DNA of 64,000 nt from Ichthyophis bannanicus (lineage: Eukaryota; Chordata; Amphibia; Gymnophiona; Ichthyophiidae). The notes below the pieces were generated by a model. It saw nothing but the letters and a program-made list of their open reading frames with translations. It was not told the origin of the DNA and ran no database searches. Below, in pieces: positions 1 to 11,253 of this stretch. Position numbers and translations under genes: made by a program. The DNA lies in NCBI GenBank assembly GCA_033557465.1, contig CM066033.1, forward strand, positions 588,286,438 to 588,350,437, in the 5' to 3' direction. Every line of letters begins with the position of its first letter. Positions within the stretch are counted from its first letter, which is position 1.

Positions 1-320
1 GCAAATACAATAATCAGGAACAGGAGATGAAGTCCAGGAGGAACCACCGCTGGCGTCGCGGTTTTATACAGGATGGAGAGAGGAGTACCTGGTTGAGCAC
101 GGCCATGAGAGCACAGCCACGTCACTTCCGGGGGGAGCTGAGGCAGCGGAGCAGAGGCAGGTAATCTGGTTGAGTGCGGCCGCGTCACTTCCGGGGAGAG
201 CTGAGGCAGCTGAGCTGAGGCAGGGGAGCTGAGGCAGGGGAGCTGAGGGAAGACATATGGGACACAGCTGGTAACATACAGTTCAGCACAGCAAATACAA
301 TAAGCAGGAACAGGAGATGA
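1..320. repeat. Direct repeat pair with internal G/C-rich minisatellite
   Basis: Positions 1-30 and 291-320 carry the same 30-base segment with one mismatch. Between them, blocks built on a CACTTCCGGGG core followed by GAGCTGAGGCAG units recur at about 123-165 and 185-250. No open frame is convincing. The outer pair could be the two ends of a longer tandem unit or a target duplication; I cannot decide, because the left neighbour is outside the window. Confidence 0.6.
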
Positions 321-868
321 TGCAGGAGGTTCTCTGTGGCGGAAGCAGAGACAATGTCACCTTGCTAATTGCATGGCTGGTGAGGTATTGGTTCTGCTAG
401 TTGGGTTGTTATGAAGATTATTGTTGGATTCTAATAAAGCTGAAGCCAGTTTTTTCCCAATTGGCTTGTCTGGAGTTTTTATGACAAGGGGGGGGAGGGG
501 GCAAATGGATGGGGGGAGGACAGAATCTGGGGGGGGGGGGGTGGAAAGGGGGAGCACGGGGTCCGGGTTGCCTCGGTTACACGTGTGCAATCAGTAAACT
601 GCAGTTCCGGTTACACAGTATTCTTGTGAATGTAAAAAAAAACCACATTTCTTGATTGGAGGAATTGGTCAGTGCATCTGTCTGCAGAATTAAAAAATGA
701 AAGAACAAATATTTGGCTAAAATGGTAGAGTGAAAGACTTCTTTCTAAGCAGTGTTTTTCCAATAAGCTGTCATGATAATGGTATTAGAATGACTACACA
801 AGAAAAAGTCAACAAAGTTCTTTATTATTTTTAAAAGCTAGCTAATGGAATATTTTCTTGAAGTACAT
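321..868. other. Non-coding stretch, no gene seen
   Basis: It holds a G-rich tract with a run of about 13 G near 527-541 and AT-rich DNA from about 600 to 868. Short frames here are products of low complexity. I see no repeat family that I can name. Confidence 0.5.
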
Positions 869-1255
869 TATCTCCAGAAACAAGCAGGAATGTAGTCTTC
901 ACATATGGGTATCATTGGTACCGACGGAGCCTGCGCGGGAACGCTCCCCAGCGTCCAATTAGAAAGCTTTTGGGAGCATCCCACAGCGCCTGCGTGCTGC
1001 CTTTCCCAACTGCCTCTCTCCAGTTCTTCGTTTTCCGCGGAGCCAGCGGGTTGTTTTCCTGTCACTGCAGAAATTATCCCGTATTTTTCATTCTTTTTTG
1101 TGGTAGCATCTGCCTTCCTCAACGCTATACCGGTACTGCTGGTTCTTTCTTTCTTTAAAAAAAAAAAAAATTCTGCTTTTATCTGGATTTTCCAGCTTTT
1201 TTTTCTCTCGGGTGTCACGTGCCATTTTGGGCACTAGGCCCAATCTTTCCTCAAC

Positions 1256-3105
1256 ATGGAAAAACCCGCTTCAGGTTTTAAAGTGTTCCAAGTGTGGCGG
1301 TACCATCTCCGTCACCGACACTCGCGAGTGGTGCCTCAAATGTTTAGGTCCTGACCACTCCATCTCGGAGTGTGTTGCCTGTGGGATGATGATGAAGAGG
1401 GGTCGGCAGAACCGAGCCGCTAAGCTTAGCACCCTTTTTCCCTCCGATGCAGCATCCGTGGCATCGACATCTTCCAGGGCTTCGTCTTCCTCCCATGGAT
1501 CTCAGGTAACCAAACATAGATCTGGCCGGTCCTCAAAGGGTATATCTCCTTCCAAGCATCGAGATGCCTCTGGCGTTGCCCTTGAGGGACTTGTACTGGC
1601 AAAATTGCCCCGGCGGGAGGCTTCGGCTTCCAAAGCACTATCGAGGCTCCAGGATGTTCTCGAGGCCTCAACATCGGCAGAACTACTGGTGCCATGCTCT
1701 GGGGTACCGGCCGCTTCGTCCGGTACCAATACCCAGGCATCGGTAGCGTCAATTGACCAGAGATTCCTGGCTATTGAGCGCAGTCTGGCGGCTCTCCTTG
1801 TGGCATCAGTACCTTCGGGACCACTTCAGCCAGTTCAGCCAGTATCGACACCGGTTCCGGCACCGATATCGGTACCAGTACCAACAGCATCGACATCGGC
1901 GAGTATGCTACCAACACCGAGTCATGCTATTTCCTCCAGTATCAACAGGCGGTACCGGACCCCTCCGGTACCGACTTCAATCAGTACCGGTATCGTGCTT
2001 TACAAGAGCACCCGGACAGAAGATATTTTGAATCCTCCGATGACTCTGAGGACTCTGACAGCTCTGTCGATGCCGGAGTACTTCTCTCTGAGGAGCCGCC
2101 TTCTCCTAAACGTAGGATGTCTCCTCCAGAGGATATATCCTTTCAGGATTTCATCAGGGAGGTGGCTAGGGGTCTTTCCATCACAGTGGCTCCTGAAACA
2201 GCGCCCAGAGGAAAGGAGTTGGAGATTTTACAATATCCTAAAGCTCCCAAGGAAGCGGCTACTTTGCCTATTAATGAGATCTTGCATGATCTCATGTTAA
2301 GAATGTGGGAAACACCTCTTACCACCTCTCCTCATTCCCGTAGGCTGGATACCATGTATCGAGTACCTCCTTGTCCTGGATTTCAGAAAACTCAGTTGCC
2401 ACACCACTCCATAGTGGTGGAGTCAGCTATGAGAAGGATCAAGAGTGCAAAGAGACATGCATCTAATCCTCCAGGACGTGAATGTAGGACTCTTGATGCC
2501 TTTGGGCGTCGAACATTCCAGGTCTCTATGCTTTCTGCCAGGATTAGTTCCTACATCTTATACATGGAAATGTTCCTTAAGGAGGTTACAGGAGATCTAG
2601 AGCTTATGAGCCCTCTCCTTCCTGATAAGAGGCAGGATTATTTTACACTTGTCAAACATGCCCAGGATGTTTCCAAGTTTGTTAATCGTGCAGCTTTTGA
2701 CTGCTTTGAGTGCATAAGCAGAACCTCTGCCATTGCCATAGGTGCTCGTAGGATTGCCTGGCTCCAGGCATCTGACTTAGAACTCTGGGTACAGGACAAA
2801 CTGGGAAATATCCCTTGTACAGGCGAAAATCTCTTTGGCAAAAATTGGCAAGAGAAAGCTAATGAGCTGGATGCTGATAATACCACTTTGGATAGACTAT
2901 CCAAGGCTACAGCTGATCCTGCAAGGAGAAAATCCTAAAAGAAACCCTTCTTCTCTAAAAAGAAGAGATTTTATCCCTCCTATACCCAGCAGGTGCATTC
3001 TGCAGGTCAGTTTGCCCGAAAGGGACAGCAGCCCCCAAAGCAAAGGAAATTAAAGACTGCTAAGCCTCAACCGGCCCAGCAGACTCAGCCTCCACAGGGG
3101 CTTTG
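1256..3105 (+). pseudogene. DIRS-A1 gag-like gene, frameshifted
   Basis: The likely start is the ATG at 1256, equivalent to the start of the DIRS-A2 gag. One base is missing by about 1280, so the frame shifts within the first dozen codons. Next comes a cysteine cluster: CSKC, then CLKCLGPDH, then CVAC, which looks metal-binding. A Ser/Thr/Pro-rich spacer follows, with repeated CCGGTACC-type DNA at 1700-2000. The conserved core (about 2117-2938, with LPHHSIVVESAM) is in another frame after a second shift near 2000. A Lys-rich tail in a third frame follows 2938. The role as a particle-forming, RNA-binding gag is known for DIRS elements; it is not shown here by any enzymatic motif. Confidence 0.75.
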
Positions 3106-5026
3106 ACTCCCACCTAGAGAACTTGGCCTTTCTGGCCCTGAACGGGCCAGAGCCTTCCACCATCCCAGGAAGGTTGTGTCATTTTGCCCCCAGATGGGGG
3201 CAGATAACAGCAGAAGAATGGACTCTTTCCATTGTAAGAGAGGGATACAAGCTTCATTTCTTCAACATGCCCCCTCCTACAGTGGTAAGACAGTTCAATT
3301 CTCAGGCTTCTCTCAACACTCAGTTGAGTCAAGAAGTCAGTTTACTTCTTGCCCAGGGGGCAATAGAAGACGTACCCATTTCCCAACAGGGTAGAGGGTT
3401 TTACTCCCCTTATTTCCTTATTCCAAAGAAAACAGGGGGACACAGACCCATTTTAGACCTCAGAGAACTGAACAAATTCCTGTTCAAAGAGAAATTCAAG
3501 ATGATTTCTCTGGGAACTCTACTGCCATACTTTCAGAGTCAGGTTTGGCTTTGTTCTCTAGATCTCAAGGATGCGTACACTCATGTTCTCATCCATCCAA
3601 CTCACCGAAGGTTCCTTCGTTTTCTTTTTCTAGGAAAGCACTACCAATACAGGGTGTTTCCTTTTGGCCTGGCCTCAGCACCAAGGGTGTTTACGAAATG
3701 CATGGCTGTAGTGGCAGCATTTCTTCGCACTCTAGGAATATTCGTCTTCCCCTACTTAGACGACTGGCTCATTCGAGCCCCATCAGAGTCAGAGGCCAGA
3801 TTTTTCCCTATCTTGCACAGTGCGTATCCTTCAGTATTTGGGCCTGGTCATAAACATCCCCAAATCCAGCCTAACTCCCACTCAGTCTCTGGAGTTTATA
3901 GGAGCTTTGCTGGACAGCAGAAAAGCAAGGGCCTATCTTCCACAGGCCCGCTGCCTTCGCATTGTGCAGTTAGCCTCCCAGGCAGTGTTAAAAACTCATC
4001 TCACTGCTCGGGACATGTTACAGCTACTAGGCCACATGGCATCTACCGTGCACGTGGTTCCCTATGCTCGCCTCCATATGAGAGCAGCCCAATGGACTCT
4101 ATCCACTCAGTGGACTCAGGCATCAGGCTGCCTATCAGACAAAATAACAAACACAAGTCGCCTTATTCTGTCTCTACAATGGTGGCAGTCAACCCAAAAC
4201 CTGTTGGTGGGGTCCCCTTTCCAGCAATCCCTACCCCAGGTCACTCTAACAACAGACGCCTCACAAGTGGGTTGGGGAGCTCATCTGCAAGATCTCTCTA
4301 CCCAAGGCACCTGGACTCCACAGGAGACCCACTTAGATATCAGCCTCCTAGAACTCAGAGCAATCTTCCTTGCTCTTCGAGTGTTCCATACCCAGCTCAG
4401 CTACAAGACAGTCCTAATTCAGACGGACAATCAAGTATCTATGTTCTTTCTGAACAAGCAGGGAGGAACAGGCTCTCTGTCGCTTTGCAACAAAGCTTTG
4501 CAACTATGGGCCCTCGCCAGAGAGCATCAAATTCATCTCCTTGTATCTGCCAGGCATTCAAAACTCTTGGACAGACAGACTCAGTCAAGTTCTGCTTCCA
4601 CACGAATGGTCTCTCCATGCAGACCAGGTAGCAAACATTTTTCAAATTTGGGGAACTCCGGACATAGACCTCTTTGCAAGTCCGTTGAATGCCAAACTTC
4701 CCCGGTTCTGTTCCAGAATTCCGGCTCAGGGTTCTCAGGCTAGGGATGCTTTCCTCCTCCATTGGGGTCAGGACTTCCTATATGCCTTTCCACCCATTCC
4801 CCTAATTCCCAAGACCCTATTCAAGGTTCAGAGAGACAAAGGCCTCATGAGTCTCATAGCTCCACATTGGCCACAGCAGGTGTGGTACCCTCTGCTCCTG
4901 CATCTCTCTCAAGCTCCATCTCTGGACTTAGGATCTGCTCCAGATCTACTGTTTCAGGAGGACGGGATGTTGTGGCATCCCAATCCCCACTCTCTGCATC
5001 TCAGGGCCTGGTTGCTGAGAGCCTAG
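3106..5026 (+). pseudogene. DIRS-A1 reverse transcriptase / RNase H / methyltransferase-like polyprotein
   Basis: Reading order: RT fingers with FYSPYFLIPKKTGG and RPILDLRELN (about 3400-3470), palm with SLDLKDAYTH (about 3560), FPFGLASAPRVFTK, and the catalytic box FPYLDDWLIR (about 3750). Then RNase H with LTTDASQVGWGAH (about 4245) and QTDNQVSMFF. Then the region starting IDLFASPLNAKLPRF (about 4665), which in DIRS elements is described as a Dam-like methyltransferase domain. The frame changes near 3825 and again near 4540, so no full product can be made. RT copies element RNA into DNA and RNase H removes the RNA. The methyltransferase label rests on position and family knowledge only. Confidence 0.85.
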
Positions 5027-5126
5027 ACCTTCATGGTCTTAACCTTTCTCAACAAGTAAGGGATGTCATTTGTGCTTCCAGGAAACCTTCCACAAGACAC
5101 TCTTATGCTTTCAAGTGGAAAAGTTT
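4930..5126 (+). pseudogene. DIRS-A1 tyrosine recombinase, N-terminal part
   Basis: This overlaps the end of the methyltransferase-like region in a different frame, the usual DIRS arrangement. It reads toward STRHSYAFKWKSF, the start of the SAM-like DNA-binding domain, and breaks off at the DIRS-A2 left end at 5126/5127. The continuation is at 16668. Joining the two flanks on paper restores the reading frame at this point, which supports a clean insertion with no target duplication. Confidence 0.85.
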
Positions 5127-5524
5127 TTCTCCAGGACCAAGCAGGAAGTCAGTCCTCACATATGGGTGACGTCGGCGCCGACGGAGCCCTCGTGCGGAGC
5201 ATTTCCCCAGCTTTCAAAGAAAGCCTTTGGGAATTGCAGCACGCATGCGCGGTCCCCTTCCCGCCCAAGGGTGCCATCTGCTCAGTCTTCTTTTTTCTGC
5301 GGAGCCCGACGGACGTAGTTCGTTTTTCCCCCGAGGAAAAAGTTGATTTTCCCTGTTTTTTCTCCGGTTCGACGCCGGATCCTTTTCCCGCTCGGACCGA
5401 TACGCCGGTATCGAGTCCTTTTTCTCTTTTTCGGTTTTTGTCCTTTGTGACTGGCGTTTGCGCCATTTTTCTTTTTTCCCTGGCAGCCCGGTCTTTTGAC
5501 CTAGCAGGGGCCCTTTTTCCCCCC

Positions 5525-7440
5525 ATGGCTACCAGCGGGTTTAAGAAATGTGATCGGTGTAAGAAACTTATGTCTCTTACCGACACTCATGACTGCTGCC
5601 TCCGCTGCCTCGGACCCGATCATGACCCGAAGATCTGTGGTCCTTGTGGCAAAATGTCCTCGAAGGCGTTGAGGAGTCGGCAGCACCAAAAGGATAGGAT
5701 TTTTTCTGACTCCGCGTCCGGGCGGGCCCGGACCTCGTCAGAGGCTTCGACGTCTCAGGACTCCGGCCCCAAGCAGCGTCGGGGTTCCTCTGAGCGGGGG
5801 TCTCCTTCGCGGGAACATCGCAGGAAGAAGAAACCCGTGAGGGCGGCGTCGGTGGACGCTCCTGGTTCCTCGAGGGCCAGGTCGCATAGCCCCGATAGCC
5901 GTCCCGGGTCTTCGGAGTCGGAGAGGCCTGCCAAACACCCTCGTGTCGAGATGGAGTCTCCTGGACACGTAAGTACTGTTGTCCTCATGGACTCTCCTCC
6001 GAGGGAGCCGACGTCGGGGCCCGAGTTGGGGGCTGCTGGGTCTCCTGAGCTCGGACTCAGGTTGACGGCCTTGGAGAGCAGCTTCGCTGCCTTCATGGAA
6101 CAGCAGCGGGCATTGATCGCCGGTCTCACCGGTGCATCTGCCCCGACCACCGGGACTTCGACGTCCAAGTCGACCCCGGAGGCCGAGCCGATCCTCGAAT
6201 CCATGTGGGCTCAAGTCGATCCTCGGCCACGGTCTCCCTCGACCTCCCGTTCGGGGCCGAGGTCGTCGACACCGTTACCTTCGGCATCAGGGCGGAGGGC
6301 ATCGTTGCCCGCCCGACCGGAGCCGCTCGATTCCTCCTCCGAAGAGTCGGGCTGGGAGACGGAGGACGAAGAGTCACCCGGCACTCATTGGACTCGGTGT
6401 GTCCCATCGGACTCGCCCGAGTCCGAACCTCGGAGACGATCCCCACCGGAGGATACCCGGTTCTCAGACTTCATGAGGGATATGGCCAAGGCCTTGGCCT
6501 TCCCTGCGGATCCCGAGGAGGAGCCTCGAGCCGAGGAGCTCGAGGCCCTCCAGTAGGACTCTTCCCCCGAAGGAGGCCTTTACTGTTCCGGTTCCTCTGA
6601 TGCTGGAGCGGCTGCTCTTCCGCATGTGGGAGACCCCGGCCTCGACGCCGGTGTTAAGCAAGCAGGTCGATTCAATCTATCGAGTCCGCAAGAGCCCCGG
6701 GTTCCAAAAGGCGCAATTACCGCACCACTCCATGGTTGTGGAATCGGCCATGCATCGACTGAAAAGTCAGAAGATGCACTCCTCGGTGCCTCCCGGCCGG
6801 GAGGCCCGGAACCTGGATGCCCTCGGTAAGAAGTGCTTCCAGGGCTCTATGCTTGCTTGCCGTGTCCAGACATACCAGCTCTACATGGGCATGTACCTCC
6901 GAGACCTGGCAAAAGAGATTGCCGGGTTTTCTGCTGGTCTCTCCGAGGAACCTTTGCAGAGGTTCCAGGCCTTGTCCACTGGTATTCGAGAGTGCTCGAA
7001 GTTTATCTCTCGAGCAGCCTACGATGGCTTCGAGGCTTCGGCCCGAGTAGCCGGGGCCGGCATCGGTGCCCGCCGACAGGCTTGGCTACAGTCATCCGGC
7101 CTCGAGCCATGGGTACAGGACAAGTTGGTCGATGTCCCCTGCCGGGGTGAAAACCTTTTCAGCAAACCCATGGCTGAAAAGGCTGCTGAGCTCGAGACAG
7201 ACTCTCACCAGGACTAGGCTGTCCAGAAAAACCTCTGCCCCTTCTCAGAAAAAGAAGGGCTTGGGAAAAAAGACCTTTTACCCGAGGAAGTCATCTGCCT
7301 ATAAACAATACCCTCATTATCAGGCCTCTGCAGCTCCCCAACAGGGTCATCAGGCCAAGGGGCAGGGTCAAGGGCCCCGTAGGCAGAGGGCCCCCAAGCC
7401 ACCTACACCGGCCCCTGCTCAGCAGGGTGGGGGTTTTTGA
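5525..7440 (+). pseudogene. DIRS-A2 gag-like gene
   Basis: Starts at ATG 5525 (MATSGFKKCDRCKKL). The N-terminus has a cysteine cluster, CDRC, CCLRCLGPDH, CGPC, probably zinc-binding. A Ser/Arg/Pro-rich disordered segment follows to about 6400, then an acidic stretch and the conserved core with RLLFRMWETP, LPHHSMVVESAMHRLKSQK and PPGREARNLDALGKKCFQ (about 6600-6850). The frame is broken by a TAG at 6554-6556 where relatives read on, and again near 7190. The tail to 7440 is rich in Lys, Gln and Pro, typical of a nucleic-acid-binding end. Base composition is strikingly G/C- and CpG-rich compared with the host flanks. Confidence 0.8.
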
Positions 7441-7786
7441 CTCAGAAAGCATAGCCTCTTCTCCTCAGCTGGCTTCTCTCAGCACAGGAGGCCGGCTGGC
7501 CCACTTTGCCCACAGGTGGTCAGCCGTCACATCAGATACCTGGGTTCTTCATATAGTCCAAAAGGGCTATCTTCTCCATTTTCACCAGGTACCTCCCTCC
7601 TATTTTCCAGGGGAGCCTCCAAGACTCCCTCTGCACAGGGACCTACTCCTTCAGGAGTTAGCAAGTCTGCTAAAGGATCAGGCTGTGGAACCGGTGCCCC
7701 ACCACCTGAGAGGTCACGGCTTTTATTCCAGGTACTTTCTGGTACCAAAAAGAACAGGAGGCCTCAGACCCATCCTAGACTTTATA
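7430..7786 (+). pseudogene. DIRS-A2 reverse transcriptase, N-terminal part
   Basis: Reads GGRLAHFAHRWSAVTSDTWV, then GFYSRYFLVPKRTGGLRPIL before breaking at the LINE insertion at 7786/7787. The remaining RT continues at 13546 with LRNLNKFLEREKFKM. It is colinear with DIRS-A1 and DIRS-A3. Confidence 0.88.
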
Positions 7787-8071
7787 TTTATTTATTTACA
7801 ATCTCTTATATACCGCACTATTCAGCATCAGCGCGGTTTACACGGAACAAAAATGCTCAGTACAGTTAACACGTATGAGTTTACAGATAACAGGGCACAA
7901 AAAACTTGGATAACAGGAGTAAACTATTTACAAGACTTACTACATGGAATCATATGAACAGGGGTTTCATAGAAACATATGCACCACTATGGGTTAGAGT
8001 ATCAATCTTGGTGAGTTGTTGAGATACCATATATTTGCCTGGCGAATGGTATCGCTGGGTGTCTTTGGGCT

Positions 8072-8602
8072 CTAGGGGATGTCGTTGGGCTCTATGAGGT
8101 ACTTGTTGAAAAGGTGGCATTTGAGGACTTTCCTAAACTGTGATAGGCTCTTAATAGCCCGGATACCAGGGGGTAATGCATTCCAGCATCTTGGCGCACT
8201 GAGACTAAAGAACCTATTGGCTGTCGATTTAGTGCAATCTGTTAGTGCTTTCGGGACTTTTAGAGAATTTATAGACATGGATCTTTTTGCTCTATTTGGA
8301 GATGTGGTATGGATGAGGGCAGTTAAGGATGCGGAGGAGAGATTGTTAACAGTTTTGAAAGTGAGTAACAAGGTCTTGAAAACAATTCTAGCCTGGATGG
8401 GTAGCCAATGCAACTGTATCAGCAGAGGCGTCACGTGGTTGCTCCTGGAGGCTCCATGGAGGACCCTTGCTGCCGCGTTCATGGCGAGCTGCAGTGGGTT
8501 CAAGGTGGATTGGGGAAGACCTTGTAGGATGGCATTGGCATAGTCAAAATGAGGTATGATCAACGCCTGGTAGATTGTCCGGAAATCATTTAGTTCCAGC
8601 AT
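8072..8602 (-). pseudogene. L2-type LINE pol, C-terminal part
   Basis: This reads as the end of a LINE polyprotein: FRTIYQALIIPHFDYANAI, AARVLHGASRSNHVTPLL, LHWLPIQARIVFKTLL and near the stop CWNALPPGIRAI. These blocks recur in the plus-strand L2 relative at 36180-36700. It is separated from the rest of the gene by the L1 insertion. Confidence 0.82.
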
Positions 8603-8739
8603 AGATTGTAAATGCCTAAGTGAGCGGATCTTGTAGTATACTGCTCTGACTGTTTCCTATGTGGGCCTTCATGTCCAGGCGTTGATCCAAAGTGACTCCC
8701 AGGTAACGTATTGAAGGTTTAGATTGCAACTCAACTTCT

Positions 8740-8782
<43 letters not shown>

Positions 8783-8985
8783 ATTTTTATTGAGATTATA
8801 CATAACATCAAAACATAAGCAATATAATAATCACAGAAATAATAAGAAAACTAACTTAGTCCACATCACGGGGAGCGGTGAGAGAACATTCAGCCAACTG
8901 CCTAATATAACAAAACTCTAATTATTACATACATTGCTAATGGAAACAACCAAAAGGAAAAACAAGAACTAGCATACTTAGATGC

Positions 8986-10212
8986 CTATGCATCTGGTAC
9001 AACCTGAGGGTCTAATCCCTTAAGAAATACTTCTAATGATCCAACATCCATAAACACATATTTAGTATCCCCAGAGGTGACCAGGCATTTGCAAGGAAAT
9101 TTCAAAAAGAAAGACGCACCAGATGCGAGAACCTTTGGCTTGAGAGCCAAAAAGGCTCTACGCCTTGCCTGCGTTTGCCTGGCCACGTCTGGGAATATAT
9201 TAACCTTTCCACCACAGAATTCAGCATTCTTATTACGAAAGTAAAATCTCATAATAGTACTCTTCTCCATCTCCGAAGAGAAGGATACTAAGAGAGTGGA
9301 TCTAGTTTCAATTAAGTCACGCGAAGACTCAATAAAATTAGTTATATCTAAGGAGTCTACAGGTTCAGCCAAAGCCACAGATTGCCGTTCACCGGAGGTT
9401 AAAGACCTCAGGCCAGGCAGGTAATATATTTTAGTAATCACAGGCATAGTATTTACTTGATACCCCAATACTTCTGTCAAGTATTTTTCAAATAAAATTT
9501 TTGGCGACAATAATCTAGTTCGAGGAAAATTCAAACAGCGAATATTTACTGCCCTCAAATTATTCTCTAACAACTCTTGTTGAGTATGTAACATTAAACT
9601 ATCCTTCATGAAAGACATATTAGCTGACTGTAACAGAGAATATTGTGCATCAAATTTCTGACATTTATTATCTAAAGCAGATATTTGTAAATCATGCTGG
9701 GTCATCTTGGCAACAGAATCCTGTGAAAAACCATTAATCTGCATAGTTACTAAAGATAACGAGCGCTCAATCCTGGACAGAACACACCAGATGTCCGATA
9801 AAGACACATTCTGAACAACCTCAGGGGAAGCAGATGCACCTTCACTTTGAATGCCTCCAGTAACCGCAGGGAGCTGGAGGACTTGAGGCAGAGGCACTGC
9901 CGCAATGTCCACCAGACAACTAGATGTTACCACTGATGATATAGGTTCCAGGCCCACAAGGGGCCCTCCTTCAACGGGTGAAGACGTTAAAAGTTCAGGA
10001 TTCAATAACTTAGCATGTGGGGCAGAGTTAAAACCCCCTAAAGAACCAATGGAGCTATCAAAGGATACCGAGGGCTTAGATACGGGAGCAAGTGATTTCC
10101 CATCACCAGGAACAGTTACAATATGCCTGTCCATTGGACCGGAGATCTTTACAGCCTTGTCCGGGTTAGGGTTACTCACATTTAGCTTCTTCTTTCTTCC
10201 CCGCTTACCCAT
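8986..10212 (-). CDS. L1-type ORF1 protein
   Basis: Chosen start: ATG at 10212, giving MGKRGRKKKLNVSN and 408 residues; the frame is open a further 28 codons upstream. A basic N-terminus is followed by a low-complexity segment, a probable coiled coil around residues 140-230 (heptad-like Leu/Ile/Met), and an RRM-like and C-terminal domain. Recognisable blocks are LENNLRAVNIRCLNFP and, near the end, VNIFPDVARQTQARRRAF followed by FPCKCLV, which match the pattern of L1 ORF1p (transposase_22 family). ORF1p is a trimeric RNA chaperone binding its own transcript. The whole frame is uninterrupted, which suggests recent mobility or recent selection. The clade (L1 proper or Tx1) is not settled. Confidence 0.85.
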   Translation of the reverse strand: MGKRGRKKKLNVSNPNPDKAVKISGPMDRHIVTVPGDGKSLAPVSKPSVSFDSSIGSLGGFNSAPHAKLLNPELLTSSPVEGGPLVGLEPISSVVTSSCLVDIAAVPLPQVLQLPAVTGGIQSEGASASPEVVQNVSLSDIWCVLSRIERSLSLVTMQINGFSQDSVAKMTQHDLQISALDNKCQKFDAQYSLLQSANMSFMKDSLMLHTQQELLENNLRAVNIRCLNFPRTRLLSPKILFEKYLTEVLGYQVNTMPVITKIYYLPGLRSLTSGERQSVALAEPVDSLDITNFIESSRDLIETRSTLLVSFSSEMEKSTIMRFYFRNKNAEFCGGKVNIFPDVARQTQARRRAFLALKPKVLASGASFFLKFPCKCLVTSGDTKYVFMDVGSLEVFLKGLDPQVVPDA

Positions 10213-10342
10213 ATCGGTCCAGGGATCCTCCGCTCCCAGCACGCCACGTGCGCCTAAGGGGCGCACAAGGGGCCTAACAAACCCCTTTAAACGCACCCCT
10301 TAAAACGCAACCGCGACCGCGCAACCGCGGTACAGCCGCGGA

Positions 10343-10632
10343 TTTCTAGCCCCGGAGATGACGTCGGGGCCAATAGCTGCGTCGCACCGCTGCTCCGGAA
10401 GGTAGGACTCCCCAACCGCGCAGAGTAGGTACAGACCACAGTCGGGCATCAGCTGGACTCCTCTCACACACCCCCGGGATGCAACACTCCACCACTTCCT
10501 TTTCTAGCCCCGGAGATGACGTCGGGGCCAATAGCTGCGTCGCACCGCTGCTCCGGAAGGTAGGACTCCCCAACCGCGCAGAGTAGGTACAGACCACAGT
10601 CGGGCATCAGCTGGACTCCTCTCACACACCCC
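10343..10632 (-). promoter_or_regulatory. Doubled 158-base leader of the L1 relative
   Basis: A unit of 158 bases starts at 10343 and repeats at 10501, the second copy shortened at its 5' (right) end by the insertion limit at 10633. The units are G/C- and CpG-rich and virtually identical. Tandem 5' monomers of this kind act as promoters in mouse L1 elements; that they do so here is an inference. Confidence 0.75.
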
Positions 10633-10647
10633 CCTTCTTTTACTTTT

Positions 10648-11250
10648 AAGATATTGTGGTGGGGTAAAGTTAGGGTTCCTCGTAATGAAGAGTACTTCCG
10701 TTTTCTTATGTTGTATTCGGAGGTTTTGAGAAAGAAGCCAGTCAGATATTGCATTGAAACAGCTCGTCAGTGGGGAGAGGTCCAAATGCTCAGTAGAGAA
10801 GGGTATGTAAAACAGGACATCGTCTGCGTATAACATGCAATCAACATTGAAGGACCGGATGATATTACAAATTGGCTGCATATAGATGTTGAACAATAGT
10901 GCAGAAAGGGAGGATCCTTGTGGGACTCCCTGGCTTTGGTGGAAGGGTTCTGAATTTATCCCTCCAGAGCGAACATGCTGCCATCTTCCAGACAGGTAAG
11001 ATCTACACCATTCAAGCACTCTTCCATTAATGCCTTTCTCAATCAGTCATCCTAAGAGAAGCTCATGACTTACTGAATCAAAAGCTGCAGCGATGTCCAG
11101 AAAGATGAGAGCAAATCCTTGACGGATGTCGTCAATGCCGGTGATTATCTTGCAGAAGAGAGTGGTAAGAAGAGTTTCCACTCCATGGAATTCCCTAAAA
11201 CCATGTTGGCAGGGGTCTAACGGTGCAGCGGAGTTGATGTGATCCTGTAA
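10648..11250 (-). pseudogene. L2-type LINE reverse transcriptase, palm region
   Basis: On the minus strand the region reads the QGVPQGSSLSALLFNIYM block (about 10930) and the catalytic LYADDVLFYIP box (about 10815), then LLSQNLRIQHKKTEVLFITR. Upstream, near 11100-11200, a different frame encodes the HGVETLLTTLF and FLDIAAAFDSVSH blocks, so at least one frameshift or stop separates it from the endonuclease frame (a stop lies near 11250). The catalytic aspartates are present. Confidence 0.82.
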
Positions 11251-11253
11251 TTG

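Larger units (their letters stand above)
8749..10633 (-). mobile_element. ORF1-only L1 relative (HAL1-like)
   Basis: A poly(T) tract at 8749-8775 marks the 3' poly(A) tail on the minus strand. A 14-base target duplication, CTTCTTTTACTTTT, flanks it at 8735-8748 and 10634-10647, identical on both sides. The body holds one gene, an L1-type ORF1, preceded by a doubled 5' leader and followed by only about 210 bases of 3' region. ORF2 (endonuclease/RT) is entirely absent, although both ends are present, so this is not simple 5' truncation. The layout equals that of mammalian HAL1 half-elements. It lies in the L2 RT gene. Confidence 0.88.

Noticed and set aside
3640..3760. Retrovirus or Ty3-type LTR element as origin of the RT
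   Set aside because: There is no protease, no integrase and no LTR pair. Inverted ends, an internal complementary region and a tyrosine recombinase point to DIRS.
4665..5026. Proven Dam-type adenine methyltransferase
   Set aside because: I kept only the label methyltransferase-like: the region is at the expected place in DIRS elements, but I could not identify an unambiguous SAM-binding or DPPY-type catalytic motif by eye.
5149..6214. Long minus-strand frames opposite DIRS-A2 gag
   Set aside because: They are antisense shadows of a G/C-rich, Ser/Arg-rich gag; stops are rare in all frames there.
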